Shown here piece by piece: positions 52,029-62,727 of a DNA stretch of 64,000 nt. The number at the start of each line of letters is the position of its first letter. Position 1 is the first letter of the stretch. The DNA lies in NCBI GenBank assembly GCA_037201625.1, contig JBBCGR010000002.1, forward strand, positions 248,001-312,000. The letters run 5' to 3'. The position numbers and the translations under genes are program-made. The DNA is from JAMXLO01 sp037201625 (GTDB lineage Bacteria > Pseudomonadota > Alphaproteobacteria > Acetobacterales > Acetobacteraceae). A model generated the notes under the pieces. That model did no database searches and was not told the origin of the DNA. It was given only the letters and a program-made list of their open reading frames with translations.

Positions 52029-52040
52029 GGTCGCTGCCTC

Positions 52041-53702
52041 CTATCCTGTGGTGTTGCTGAAAGCGACGACGCTCGCCGGTTCCTCGAAGAATTCCGGATC
52101 GCGCCGCAGCCGGCCGACCATCGCCTCCACATACGGCGCGGTCGCGCAAAGCTGCTGGAAATGCCGCTCGCTCAGGGTGAGCCCGGCACGGCGGCAGGTC
52201 GCCGCGATCTCATCACGCCGGGCCGCGCCGATCTCGGGTTCCGCCGGATCGGGCACCGGCGGCAGCGAAGTGGAGAAGACGGCGTTCGCTTCCAGCACCG
52301 GGCGCCGCGCACGCCACGGCGTCGCGGCCTCGTACGCATGCGCGACGCGCAGCACGGTCGCATCGTCGAACGGGCGACCCGCGATCTGCATCGACAGCGG
52401 CAGTCCGTCCGGCGTGTAGCCGATGCACTGCGCCAGCGCCGGCCCGCCCGTCACGTTGAACGGTGTCGTCAGCGAGGCCTTCTGCCAGAAGTTGATCGTG
52501 CGCCATGTCTCGAAGCGCGGCGCCGGCCCTGGCCCGGCGGTCACCAGCACGTCGTATTTCGCGTAGACCGGCGCCATCTCGGCCACCAGCACACGCCGCC
52601 AGCGCGACGCCTGCACGTAATCGGTCCCGGAGATCAGCAGCGCCCCCAGCGCGCGGCCCAGGAAATCCGCACCGAAATCGCCGAGCCGTTTACGCAGCAC
52701 CGGTTCGTGCACCGCGTAGAGTTCGCTCTCCGCACCGGTGATCTTCACGTCGTGATAGGCATGCGCCTCACGGATGCGGACGTCCTCCAGCAAGGCGCCG
52801 AGCCCGCGCAGCACATCCAACGCCGCCTCGAGCGCGGCCTTCGCCACCGGCGGGATCGCCACCTCCTCCTCGAACTGGTGGCGCAGCACGCCGATGCGCA
52901 GGCCCTTGATGCTGCCGGTCAGCGCGGCGCGATAGTCGGGCACCGGATCGCGTGCGCTCGCCGGGTCCTTGGGATCATGGCCGGCGATTGCCTGCAGCAT
53001 GATGGCGCAGTCCTCCACCGTCCACGTCATCGGGCCGGCGTGGTCGTAGCTGAACGAGTTCGTATAGACGCCGGAACGGCTGACCAAGCCGTAGGTCGGC
53101 TTCAGCCCGGCCAGCCCGCACAGCGCGGCCGGGTTGCGGATGGAGCCGCCGGTATCCGACCCGAGCGCACCCATCATGAGGCCCGCCGCGACGCCGGCGC
53201 CCGATCCGCTGGACGACCCGCCGGTGAAATGCTCGCGATTCCACGGATTGCGCGCCGGCGGCCATGGCAGGTCGAACGACGGACCGCCATGGGCGAACTC
53301 GTGCGTGGCAAGCTTACCCAGCAGGATGGCGCCTGCCTGATACAGCTTCGTCACCGTGGTGGCATCGAAATCCGGCACATAATCCGCACGTGTGCGCGAG
53401 TGGCTCGTCGTGCGGATGCCATCGGTGCAATAGATGTCCTTCAGCGCGAACGGGATGCCGTGCATCGGGCCGCGATACTTGCCCGCCATGATCTCGGCTT
53501 CCGCGACACGCGCCTGGTCCAGCGCATGCTCCGCCGTCACCAGCAGATAGGCGTTGAGCTGCGGATCGATCGCTGCGACACGGTCGAGGAAGGCACGGGT
53601 CAGCGCGACCGGCGAAAGCTGCCGCCGCTCGATCAGGCGCGCGGCCTCCGCGATGGTGAGGAAGTGCAGGTCCGTCGAGCGGGGTGCGACGTCGTTGGGC
53701 AT
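52041..53702 (-). CDS. Amidase signature enzyme with a C-terminal extension
   Basis: A 553-residue amidase. The triad is Lys in GIPFALKD, cis-Ser in TGGSSSGSG and nucleophile Ser in SDTGGSIRNPAAL. The core ends near residue 460, and about 60-90 further residues, including AGLTLSERHFQQLCATAPY and EEPASVVAF, resemble the small AtzG/DUF4089-type helical partners of some amidases. That would be a fusion of two normally separate parts. ATG 53702 has an excellent AAGGAG; an upstream frame to 53801 lies over the hydantoinase end. It probably hydrolyses a linear carbamoyl or amide intermediate. Confidence 0.85.
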   Translation of the reverse strand: MPNDVAPRSTDLHFLTIAEAARLIERRQLSPVALTRAFLDRVAAIDPQLNAYLLVTAEHALDQARVAEAEIMAGKYRGPMHGIPFALKDIYCTDGIRTTSHSRTRADYVPDFDATTVTKLYQAGAILLGKLATHEFAHGGPSFDLPWPPARNPWNREHFTGGSSSGSGAGVAAGLMMGALGSDTGGSIRNPAALCGLAGLKPTYGLVSRSGVYTNSFSYDHAGPMTWTVEDCAIMLQAIAGHDPKDPASARDPVPDYRAALTGSIKGLRIGVLRHQFEEEVAIPPVAKAALEAALDVLRGLGALLEDVRIREAHAYHDVKITGAESELYAVHEPVLRKRLGDFGADFLGRALGALLISGTDYVQASRWRRVLVAEMAPVYAKYDVLVTAGPGPAPRFETWRTINFWQKASLTTPFNVTGGPALAQCIGYTPDGLPLSMQIAGRPFDDATVLRVAHAYEAATPWRARRPVLEANAVFSTSLPPVPDPAEPEIGAARRDEIAATCRRAGLTLSERHFQQLCATAPYVEAMVGRLRRDPEFFEEPASVVAFSNTTG

Positions 53703-53715
53703 CGGCAGGCTCCTT

Positions 53716-55139
53716 TCAAACGGCCGGGCGTGCGCGGATCTCGTCGGCCACCTTGCGAGGCAGGAACTGCCCGTCCTTCGGATCGCCGAAGAACTGCCCA
53801 CCCTCCACCATCACCTTGCCGCGCAGCACGGTGACGCTCGGCCAGGCGGTCACCACGTGACCCTCCCACGGCGTATAGTCGGTCTCGTGCAGGTCGTCGG
53901 CTCGGATCGTCTTCTGCAGCCCGGTGTCCAGCACGACGATGTCGGCGTCCGAGCCGACCGCCAGCACGCCCTTGCGCGGATACATGCCCATGATCTTCGC
54001 CGCGTTGGTGGACACCATGCCGGCGAACTGCTCCAGCGAGTAGCCCCGCTTTGTCACCATTTGCGTATACATCAGCGACAGCCGCGGCTCGACGCCTGAA
54101 TTGCCACCCGTCGTGTCGTCGATGCGCGAGCCCTGCAGCTTCACCCGCAGCGGGCAGCACAGTTCGTCCGTGGCGATGACCTGGATCGCACCGTGGTTGG
54201 TCGCCTCCCACAGTGCCTTCTGGTCCTCCGGAAACTTCAGCGACGGATACGTATGGTACATCTGCGAATTCGGCTTCTTATAGTCCTCGGCTGAGTACAT
54301 CAGATACTGGTGCAGCGTCTCGCCATACATCGGAAAGCCGCGCGCACGCGATGCCGCCAGCGCGGCCACACCGGTCGCGGCCGAGACATGCACCATGTAC
54401 AGAGCCGCACCTTCCACCCGCTCCGCCAAGCGGATCACCCGGTTGAACGACAGTTCCTCGGACAGCGTGTTGTGCACCTCCGCCATGAATTCGATGCCGA
54501 CGCGATTCTCCCGCATCAGCTTCTCATACATGAACATGACGATGTCGTTGTCCTCGGCGTGAATCGCCGCCACGCCGCCGGCCTTGGCGACGGTCTTCAG
54601 CGCCTCCCAGATATCACCGTGCCGCACCATGCGGCCGTTGTTGTCCGGCCGGATGTCGGTGGTGAAGATCTTGATGCTCGCATGCCCGGCCTGCATCGCC
54701 TCCGCTAACTCGTCGTATTGCATCAGCGGGATCTTCCCCGACAAGGTCAGGTGAAAGCCGTAGTCGCAATACGTCGCGCCCTTCCAGTTGGCATCGGTCT
54801 GTTCGATCGCCGTCTGGATCGAGCGGTCATGCGTGCACTGCACGAAATCGATCAGCGACGTAGTGCCGCCGAACAGCGCGGCGCGGCTGACCTGCGCCGG
54901 TGGATCGGTGTATTTCGGGGTGGCCTCGCCGGGAAAGCGGATCGGCGACAGGCAGTGGATGTGCGGATCGACGCCGCCGGGAATCACCACCTTGCCCGTC
55001 GCGTCGACCGTCTTTGCGGCGTTGCCCAGCGAGCCCGGCGCACCAATCGCGGCGATCTTGCCGCCGGCTGCGCCGATATCCGCCGCGACGGTACCACTCG
55101 GCAGCACGCAGGTGCCACCCGATATCACGAGGTCCAGCA

Positions 55140-55143
<4 letters not shown>
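53716..55143 (-). CDS. Hydantoinase/dihydropyrimidinase family amidohydrolase
   Basis: A 475-residue cyclic amidohydrolase. Metal ligands are H61 and H63 in DPHIHC, the carbamylated Lys in ASIKIFTTD near 157, His in AIHAED, His in VHVSAATG and Asp in ATDELC. The layout is that of D-hydantoinases and dihydropyrimidinases, which open cyclic imides. Its start overlaps the stop of the CobW gene (ATGA). The Asp motif differs slightly from the usual TDHCP, so the substrate may differ from common hydantoins. Confidence 0.88.
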
Positions 55144-56150
<1,007 letters not shown>

Positions 56151-56192
56151 GGCGCGCCACTGTGCGGACTTGGTTGGGAATGAAACGGTTCG

Positions 56193-56212
56193 CCGGATGA
56201 GCTGCCATCCGG
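56193..56212. promoter_or_regulatory. 20-bp dyad CCGGATG-N6-CATCCGG
   Basis: A perfect 7-base inverted repeat around AGCTGC, 43 bases upstream of the CobW ATG (56150, minus strand) in the divergent gap with the flavin reductase. It may be an operator for the CobW-hydantoinase operon or form a short hairpin in its 5' leader. It does not look like the common Zur box. Confidence 0.4.
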
Positions 56213-56381
56213 GTCGATTTCATCACAGACCCCGTCCGTTGGAAATCCCACCACTCACGCGCCGCGGACGCCCCGCGCGTTCCCCAGCGATCCAACCGGA
56301 CTATGATCCATCCTTGCAGAGTGCCGACACGTGGTCGGCCCGGATATTGCACGCATGCGTGGCCGCAATGGAGACAGGAAC

Positions 56382-56906
56382 ATGACAGGTTTGACGGTGG
56401 CGTCCGGCGATGAGATCGACGGCAAGGCGTTTTGGACGGCGCTCGGACAGCGCGCAACCGGCATGACGGTGGTCACGGCCGACAGCGACGATGGACCGAC
56501 CGGCTTTCTCGGGCTTTCCGCGGCGCATGTGACGGCGAACCCGCCCACGATGCTGGTCTCGGTGGATCGCAAGACCAGTGCACTGGCCGGCATCCAGTCG
56601 CGGCGGCACTTCGCGGTCAACTTCCTGCCGGCAAACGCGACCAAGGTGGCCGATGCGTTCGGCGGCAGGGCCGGAGTGTCAGGAGCGGCCCGCTTCGCCG
56701 ATGGCGAGTGGCGCACGCTCGCCACCGGTGCGCCGGTCTACGGCGAGGCGCTGGGCGTCTTCGACTGCGCCGTGGAGGAGATCCTGGAACGCGGCGATAT
56801 CTTCATCATCATCGGCAAGGTCGTTGCAGTGGCCTCGCGCAGCGATGGCGACCCGCTGATCTTCTTTCGCGGCAAGAGCCACGCCGGGTTCGGCGCCGCC
56901 GGCTGA
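56382..56906 (+). CDS. Flavin reductase family protein
   Basis: A 174-residue split-barrel flavin reductase-like protein. ALGQRATGMTVVTA, GFLGLSAAHVTANPPTMLVSVDRKTSA and FAVNFLPAN are standard for the family, which supplies FMNH2 to two-component monooxygenases. ATG 56382 has GGAG and AGGAA upstream; the longer GTG frame from 56331 is less likely. No partner monooxygenase is adjacent; the luciferase-like enzyme at 29890 is 26 kb away. Confidence 0.84.
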   Translation: MTGLTVASGDEIDGKAFWTALGQRATGMTVVTADSDDGPTGFLGLSAAHVTANPPTMLVSVDRKTSALAGIQSRRHFAVNFLPANATKVADAFGGRAGVSGAARFADGEWRTLATGAPVYGEALGVFDCAVEEILERGDIFIIIGKVVAVASRSDGDPLIFFRGKSHAGFGAAG

Positions 56907-56982
56907 CCTGCCCGGGCAGAGGATCGCAGGGGCGAGGCCGGCAGCAGCGCCCCTGCAATCCTCCGCGCCGATGGCAGCCGTC

Positions 56983-57552
56983 TTATTCGGCCGGCACGAC
57001 CTTCTTGCTGGTGCCGACCGGGATCGGCGCCATCTGCTCGAAGACACCGTCGCGCCGGACCAGGGCATGGAACAAGGCTGCCGCGGCATGCAGCAGGATC
57101 AGGGCAAAGAACGCGAAGGCGAGGTAGTAGTGCGCGTTCCATAGCAGCGTGTGCATGCTGTCGCTCTGCGGCAGGATCGCCGGGAGATGTACGCCACCGT
57201 ATAGCACGACCGGGTAGGCGGCCGCGGACAACATGGCCCAGCCGATCAGCGGCAGGCCGATCATCAGGGCGTAGAGCGCGTAGTGCGACAGGTGCGCCGC
57301 CAGCTTCATCGGCTCCGGCAGGTCGGCCGGCAATGCCGGTGTGCCGTAACGCAGGCGCACAACCAGCCGGATCAGCGCTAGCACCAGGATGGCGATGCCG
57401 AGCGGCTTATGGATCGACACCAGCGTGAGATATTTCGGCATGACCGTGGACACCATGCCCACGCCGATGAACAGCATGGCCAGGATGCACGCCGCCATGA
57501 GCCAGTGCAGCGCGCGCTGGACCGGAGTGAAGCGATTGAGAACACCCATCAT
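56983..57552 (-). CDS. Cytochrome b561
   Basis: A 189-residue membrane b-type cytochrome with about four spans. Haem-ligand histidines are seen in QRALHWLMA, SIHKPLG, HLSHYALYALM and NAHYYLAFAFFALILLHAAAALFH. It belongs to the bacterial b561 family that moves electrons between the quinone pool and periplasmic partners. It overlaps the upstream catalase-related gene by four bases (ATGA), a pairing often seen with SrpA-type catalases. Confidence 0.87.
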   Translation of the reverse strand: MMGVLNRFTPVQRALHWLMAACILAMLFIGVGMVSTVMPKYLTLVSIHKPLGIAILVLALIRLVVRLRYGTPALPADLPEPMKLAAHLSHYALYALMIGLPLIGWAMLSAAAYPVVLYGGVHLPAILPQSDSMHTLLWNAHYYLAFAFFALILLHAAAALFHALVRRDGVFEQMAPIPVGTSKKVVPAE

Positions 57553-58610
57553 GGCTTGGCACCCGGTGCGATTCGAGGATAGTCCGCGGCTTCCGCCGTG
57601 CGGCGATCATAGGACTTTGCGTAGGCCGATGCCCGCGCAGCCGGATAGGGATCGTCCGATGTCTTGATGCCGGCCGGCAGCACGGTCGGATCGAAATTGA
57701 TGTCGCGGCATGGCCCGTCCCGCTCGGCTTCGATCCGCTGCACGATCAGCTCGCCGACGTCGACGGTGCGGCGGTCGTCCGGCCAGGCCTTGGTGGGATC
57801 CGAGGTCGGATCGCCGGGATTGGCAACGGTGACCGCCAGGGTCCAGCGCTGCGGCCCGCCGCGGACCCGCTCGGTGATCTCCTGCTCGAGGAAGTCGGGC
57901 CCGCGCTTGGCGAGTTCCGCGGGCGGCAGCGCGACCGGTTGCGCCGCCGGCAGCAGCGACCATCGCACCGCATGGTCCGCGCCGGAGCCGTCGGTGAAGA
58001 TGAAGGCGTTGAGGCTGTTGTAGCGCTCCTCCGCATAGCTGCCGGTCCACGTGCCGCCGCCGGCCCAGGCGCCGAACCCGGCGATCTCCGGATGCGCGGC
58101 GGCGAACGCCTTCATCGCGTCCGGTTCCTTGCTCGAAGAGGCGAGCAGCAGTTGGTAGAATTCCTGCGGCGTGGACACCGGGAAGACCGGCGCGTTGATC
58201 ATCGCCGTGCGCCATTGCTGCCCGTCCGGCGCGGTGATCCGCAGCCCCATGCCACGCACGCGCACCGTCGCGTCCGGTGCGTTCGGATCAGGGGTGCCGA
58301 GATTGAACCGTCCGAGGGCGGGATACGTGCCGCGGACGAAGACCGGCGCAGAGGACAGCGCGGTTCCGGCCCCGTTCGATTCGAAGGTGCCGGTGAAGCA
58401 GATCCCCTTCGCGTGGTTGCGGCGATGGCCGAGAGGGGGCATGGCGGATGGTGGCGTGAACGCGTCCACCATCTTGTTGGGGGTGAGGCGTTGTGGCGAA
58501 AGCCAGCCCGCCGTGTAGGCAAAGGCCGCGGCACCGCCACCAATGACGGCGGCGATCACCACCAACGATCCGATGATGGGGCGCGCGGGCGATCGGCTCG
58601 GTTGGGTCAT
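57549..58610 (-). CDS. Catalase-related (SrpA-type) peroxidase, membrane-anchored or exported
   Basis: A 353-residue catalase-family peroxidase. An N-terminal hydrophobic segment (IIGSLVVIAAVIGGGAAAFAY) anchors or exports it. Catalase landmarks are NHAKGICFTGTF with the distal His and RYNSLNAFIFTDGSGADHAVRW with the Asn region. The usual proximal RxxxYxD motif is not obvious near the end, as in other short SrpA-type proteins. ATG 58610 has GGTGA upstream. It probably works with the adjacent cytochrome b561 in peroxide removal at the cell envelope. Confidence 0.82.
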   Translation of the reverse strand: MTQPSRSPARPIIGSLVVIAAVIGGGAAAFAYTAGWLSPQRLTPNKMVDAFTPPSAMPPLGHRRNHAKGICFTGTFESNGAGTALSSAPVFVRGTYPALGRFNLGTPDPNAPDATVRVRGMGLRITAPDGQQWRTAMINAPVFPVSTPQEFYQLLLASSSKEPDAMKAFAAAHPEIAGFGAWAGGGTWTGSYAEERYNSLNAFIFTDGSGADHAVRWSLLPAAQPVALPPAELAKRGPDFLEQEITERVRGGPQRWTLAVTVANPGDPTSDPTKAWPDDRRTVDVGELIVQRIEAERDGPCRDINFDPTVLPAGIKTSDDPYPAARASAYAKSYDRRTAEAADYPRIAPGAKP

Positions 58611-58773
58611 GCAAAATTCACCGTTGCAGCACGATTGATGGCGGACCAGCGACAAGGTCGAGCCTTGTCCGGTCCGCCGCGGAGGTCATTAGGCCGGTCG
58701 CGGCCAGCCGCAGCAATGTCCAGTTCTGCCGTGCTTGGTATGCGCTGGCGGTCGGTTGGGATAGCCGCCCGCC

Positions 58774-59460
58774 TCAATCCGCCCGTTGAATTCCGCGCGG
58801 TGCGGCGAGATGGCCCGACTTCACCCACGCACGGCAGCCGGCCGGTCCCGCCGTGCCGGAAAAAAACGCCGCACCTGGCGGCAGCCGCAGCCATGACAGC
58901 GTTGTGAACCGCTCGTCCCGTTCGGTGAACGATCCAGCCAGGACCAGCAGTTCCAGCCCCGCCGCCGCCGGGATGGCCACGCGCGCGTCCGGTTCCCACT
59001 GCTCGAGGCGGACCTGCTCGACCGCATCCTGGAACAGCGGCAGCAGCGACACGCCCGCTCGTCCGTCCGCCGCAATGAACGCCCGATCCGTCGTCGCGAT
59101 GCGCACCTGGGTCCGGTCGGCGAGGTCGAACTGCCACAGCTTGACGAAGATCGTGCAGCCGATGGCGGAGCCAGGCGTATGGCGCGACGTCGGCGGATTG
59201 CGGACGTAGCTGCCGGCAGGATAGTCGCCGTGTTCGTCCTGGAACATGCCGTCCAGCACCAGGAACTCCTCGCCGCCGTCATGCACGTGGGGCGAGAAGT
59301 GGCTGTCGGGCGCATAGCGGACGATCGACGTGGCGCGCGCGACCTCACCGCCGACGCGGTCCAGCATGCGCCGATGGACGCCTTCCATCGGCGAGGCAAC
59401 CCATTCGAGCGTCGCCGCATGCACGGCGGCACGTCGGCCGAAATCAGCATTCAGATGCAT
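58774..59460 (-). CDS. Cupin domain protein (ChrR-like)
   Basis: A 228-residue double-cupin-like protein resembling the ChrR anti-sigma C-terminal cupin. ATSIVRYAPDSHFSPHVHDGGEE and DEHGDYPAGSYVRNPPTSRH contain the metal-ligand histidines and Glu, and a second, degenerate half follows. The N-terminus MHLNADFGRRAAVHAATLEW favours ATG 59460 over the longer frame to 59520. No zinc-binding anti-sigma part is present, so it is a cupin alone. It follows the beta-hydroxyacid dehydrogenase by 113 bases. Confidence 0.78.
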   Translation of the reverse strand: MHLNADFGRRAAVHAATLEWVASPMEGVHRRMLDRVGGEVARATSIVRYAPDSHFSPHVHDGGEEFLVLDGMFQDEHGDYPAGSYVRNPPTSRHTPGSAIGCTIFVKLWQFDLADRTQVRIATTDRAFIAADGRAGVSLLPLFQDAVEQVRLEQWEPDARVAIPAAAGLELLVLAGSFTERDERFTTLSWLRLPPGAAFFSGTAGPAGCRAWVKSGHLAAPRGIQRAD

Positions 59461-59573
59461 CGAGAAGGTCCCGATCGGTTTCCGGGCTATGTGGCCTGCC
59501 GCCATGCCTCCATCCATCACGCGTCATCCGGGCCGCTCGCCGGAGGTGTGAGACCGGTCGCCGCGGATCGGCC

Positions 59574-60464
59574 TCAACGCGTCTTCGGCATGGCAAATCC
59601 CGCGTCGTGCTCCAGGTATTTGACGATCGCGGTGATGTCCTCGTTGGCGGCGCCCTTGAAGATGGCGTGCTTGAACACCAGTCGCGCCGCCTGGCACACC
59701 CACATCGGCACACCGAGTGCCTCGCCCTGCGCGATCGCCAGGTCGATATCCTTCATCAGGATGTGCATCTCCGCACCGAAATCGAAGCTGCGCGTCATCA
59801 CCGCGGCGGGGAACTTGGACTGGGTGGCGCTGTTCTGTCCGCTGCCCACATTGATGGCAGCCAACATCACCTCGGGATCAAGGCCACCCTTCGCCCCCAT
59901 CACGAACGCCTCGGCCGTCGCCGCAAGCGCCACCGCCGACAGGATGTTGTTGGTGAGTTTCAGCACCTGCGCCGCGCCCGGCTGGTCGCCGGCCACGGTC
60001 AGACGGCCCCACTGCGAAATCATCGGCCGCAGGCGTTCCACCGATGCCGGGTCGCCCGAGACCATGACCGACAACGTGCCCGCCCGCGCGCCCGGCGGCC
60101 CGCCCGAGATCGGGCAATCGACCAGGGTGACGCCCTGCAACGTCATGGCCTGCTCGATCTCCCGGACGAACGGCACGCCGACCGTGCAGGTATTAACCAG
60201 GAGGCGCATGGCCTTGCCGTGGATCAGCCCGTCCTCACCGAACGCGACCGCGCGGAACGCCGCCAGCGTCGGCAGTGAAACGAAGACGATCTCGCATTGG
60301 TCGGCGAGGTCCTTGGGCGATGTGGCGCGGCGCGCCTGGCGGTCGAGCAAAGGCTGCAACGCCGCTTCCCTGACGTCGTGCACCGTCAGCCGGTGTCCGC
60401 CGTCCAGCAGCCTGGTTGCCATGGGCAGCCCCATGTTCCCGATCCCGAGAAACCCTGCGTCCAC
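59574..60464 (-). CDS. 3-hydroxyisobutyrate dehydrogenase-like (beta-hydroxyacid dehydrogenase)
   Basis: A 296-residue NAD(P)-dependent dehydrogenase. The Rossmann start FLGIGNMGLPMATRLLDGGH, the substrate loop VDCPISGGPPGARAGTLSVMVSG and the catalytic Lys in QVLKLTNN are typical of the family. It oxidises beta-hydroxy acids, for example tartronate or 3-hydroxyisobutyrate. It is preceded by a 165-base gap in which an extended dyad (60532-60582) could form a structured leader. Confidence 0.85.
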   Translation of the reverse strand: MDAGFLGIGNMGLPMATRLLDGGHRLTVHDVREAALQPLLDRQARRATSPKDLADQCEIVFVSLPTLAAFRAVAFGEDGLIHGKAMRLLVNTCTVGVPFVREIEQAMTLQGVTLVDCPISGGPPGARAGTLSVMVSGDPASVERLRPMISQWGRLTVAGDQPGAAQVLKLTNNILSAVALAATAEAFVMGAKGGLDPEVMLAAINVGSGQNSATQSKFPAAVMTRSFDFGAEMHILMKDIDLAIAQGEALGVPMWVCQAARLVFKHAIFKGAANEDITAIVKYLEHDAGFAMPKTR

Positions 60465-60531
60465 CGTCCACCTCCCTGTGCCTTGCTCTTGCCGCGGCCC
60501 GCATCTGCCGCGCGCTGGGCCTGCTGGCCGC

Positions 60532-60582
60532 CGTCACAATGACCGGGGCACCCATGTCTGTCATCACGGCGTGCCCGTGACG
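60532..60582 (-). promoter_or_regulatory. Nested inverted repeat in the leader of the dehydrogenase gene
   Basis: CGTCAC (60532-37) and GGGCAC (60546-51) pair with GTGCCC (60571-76) and GTGACG (60577-82), giving two stacked 6-base stems with an 8-base bulge on one side. It lies 68-118 bases upstream of the ATG at 60464. It could be a structured leader or a factor site. Weakly supported. Confidence 0.25.
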
Positions 60583-60629
60583 CCGGCATCGGCCCGAGCC
60601 TTGCGACGCAAACCCTTCGGAGGTGGGAC

Positions 60630-61628
60630 CTAGTACTCCAGTGCGGGATCGACCACGTTGAGCAAGGGCTCGCCGCGCAACATCCGCCCGACATTGGTGA
60701 ACACCAGATCGAGCGTCATCGGGATATACGCCTCGGCATCGTCCGAGGAACAATGCGGCGTGATCAGCAGGTTCGGCACATCCCACAGCGGCGACTCCGC
60801 CGGCAGCGGCTCCGGATCGAACACGTCGAGCACCGCGCCGGACAGCCTGCCTGATCGCAGATGCCGGCTCAGCGCATCGTAGTCGCACACCTTGGCACGG
60901 CCGAAGTTCACGAAGCCGGCGCCCGGCTTCATCAACGCATACTCCGCCTCGCCGAACAGGCCGTCGGTGTTCGCCGTGGACGGCACCGCCACCACCACGA
61001 AATCCGCCCGCGGCAGCACCGCGTGCAACTGGTCCGCGGCATAGGTTTCGTCGCAGTCCTGGTTCGGCCGGCCGCTGCGCGTCACGCCGATGACATGGAA
61101 GCCAAGCCTGCGCGCCTCCCGCGCACCGGCCGAGCCCAGGTTGCCGGCGCCGACAATGAGCGCGGTCTTGCCCTTCGCCTGGCCGGTGAACATCTGCGTC
61201 CAGCGATGCGCCGCCTGTGCATTCATCAGGCTGGGCACGCGGTTGTTCAGCAGCAGCAGCGCCATCAGGATGAACTCGCCGGCCTTCTGCCGATGGATGC
61301 CGCGGTTGTTGGTCAGCGCAACTTCGGGCGGCAGCCAGTCGAGCGGCCGCAGATGCTCCACGCCGGCACCGATCAGGTGGATGAACCGCAGCGGCCCCTT
61401 GCGCGCCTCCACAAGCCCCGTCGGAATGCGAAACCCCACGAACACATCGACTTCGGCAAATACCCTGTCAGCGTCTTCGAGATCCCAGCCCGTGCTGAAG
61501 GCGACGCGCCCGGCAAGCTCGGGATGGCGCGCGAACGCTGCGGCACAGAGCGGCTCGGTCATGTGGAAGACCGGATCGGCGCTGCGGCGCGAATCGAAAT
61601 GCACGCGAACGACGTCAGACGGCGGCAT
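60630..61628 (-). CDS. D-2-hydroxyacid dehydrogenase family protein
   Basis: A 332-residue NAD-dependent dehydrogenase. Cofactor motif VGAGNLGSAGA is near residue 165, and the Arg, Glu and His of the active site are in VNFGRAKVCDYDAL, VFDPEPLPAESPLW and LITPHCSSDD. It oxidises or reduces 2-hydroxy/2-oxo acids. ATG 61628 lies within the ATPase stop region with GGAGG upstream (14-base overlap), so it belongs to the ABC operon 60630-64000 and its substrate is probably the imported compound or its product. Confidence 0.86.
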   Translation of the reverse strand: MPPSDVVRVHFDSRRSADPVFHMTEPLCAAAFARHPELAGRVAFSTGWDLEDADRVFAEVDVFVGFRIPTGLVEARKGPLRFIHLIGAGVEHLRPLDWLPPEVALTNNRGIHRQKAGEFILMALLLLNNRVPSLMNAQAAHRWTQMFTGQAKGKTALIVGAGNLGSAGAREARRLGFHVIGVTRSGRPNQDCDETYAADQLHAVLPRADFVVVAVPSTANTDGLFGEAEYALMKPGAGFVNFGRAKVCDYDALSRHLRSGRLSGAVLDVFDPEPLPAESPLWDVPNLLITPHCSSDDAEAYIPMTLDLVFTNVGRMLRGEPLLNVVDPALEY

Positions 61629-62712
61629 GGGTATCCTCCGGTTCGGCGAAGATGTGACAATCCTCCTGCGACCAATGCACCGAGACCCTGTCGCCGGCCT
61701 GCCAGGCAGCACCGCCGCGCTCCGAGGCGACGCGCGCCCGCACGACAGCTCCGCGTCCGAGGTCGACATGGACGAGTTGCGTGCCGCCCGCATAGGATTC
61801 GGCGGCAACGGTGCCAGCCAGGACCATCTGCCCAGCCGATGCATCGGCGGCGAGGCGCACATGCTCCGGCCGCACGCCGAGACGGGCCCGGCGCCCCGTG
61901 GCCGGCAACGGGCCGGTGCGGCACGCCAGGTCGAGCGTCGCGCCGATGTCGAGCCGGATCGCCGGCCCCTGCTCCATCGTGCCCGGCAGGAAATTCATCT
62001 GGCCCAGGAAATCGGCGACGAACGCATTCGCCGGCGCGCCATACAGCGCCCGCGGCGTATCGATCTGCTCCAGCCGGCCGTTGCGCATGATCGCAATGCG
62101 GTCAGCGAGCGACAGCGCCTCCTCCTGGTCATGCGTCACATAGACGATCGTCATGCCAAGCTGGCGGTGCAGGCGCTTGATCTCGATTTGCATGTCCTCG
62201 CGCAGCCGGCGATCGAGCGCACCCAGCGGTTCGTCCATCAGCAGCACCGGCGGCTCGAACACCACCGCACGAGCGATGGCGATGCGCTGCTGCTGGCCGC
62301 CGGAGAGCTGCGACGGCAACCGGTCGCGATAGCCCGCGAGCTGCACCAGAGCCAGCGCCGCATCGACCTTCGCATCGATCTCGCGCGGCTTCAGCCCGCG
62401 CATGCGCAGCGGAAAGCCGATATTGTCGCGCACGTTCATGTGCGGAAACAGCGTGTAGCTCTGGAATACCACGCCGAGCCCGCGGCGGTTCGGCCGCAGG
62501 CGCGTCACGTCGCGACCATCGATGTGGATCGCCCCCTGGGTCGGCGCCTCGAAGCCAGCCACCGTCATCAGCACCGACGTCTTGCCGGAACCGCTCGGAC
62601 CAAGGATCGCGAGCAACTCGCCAGGGCGGGTCTCGAAGGAGACGTTATCGATCGCGAGGGTCTGGCCGTAGCGCTTGACCAGCCCCTCAATGCGCAGCGC
62701 GGCACCGAGCAC
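61615..62712 (-). CDS. Spermidine/putrescine-type ABC ATPase (PotA-like)
   Basis: A 365-residue ATPase with Walker A GPSGSGKTS near residue 36, signature LSGGQQQRIAIARAV, Walker B LLMDEPLGALD and a TOBE-type C-terminal domain. It is distinct in sequence from the ATPase at 34525, so this is a second, separate importer. It follows its binding-protein gene by 15 bases and overlaps the D-2-hydroxyacid dehydrogenase. Confidence 0.87.
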   Translation of the reverse strand: MLGAALRIEGLVKRYGQTLAIDNVSFETRPGELLAILGPSGSGKTSVLMTVAGFEAPTQGAIHIDGRDVTRLRPNRRGLGVVFQSYTLFPHMNVRDNIGFPLRMRGLKPREIDAKVDAALALVQLAGYRDRLPSQLSGGQQQRIAIARAVVFEPPVLLMDEPLGALDRRLREDMQIEIKRLHRQLGMTIVYVTHDQEEALSLADRIAIMRNGRLEQIDTPRALYGAPANAFVADFLGQMNFLPGTMEQGPAIRLDIGATLDLACRTGPLPATGRRARLGVRPEHVRLAADASAGQMVLAGTVAAESYAGGTQLVHVDLGRGAVVRARVASERGGAAWQAGDRVSVHWSQEDCHIFAEPEDTHAAV

Positions 62713-62727
62713 GGAACGCCTGTGCGG

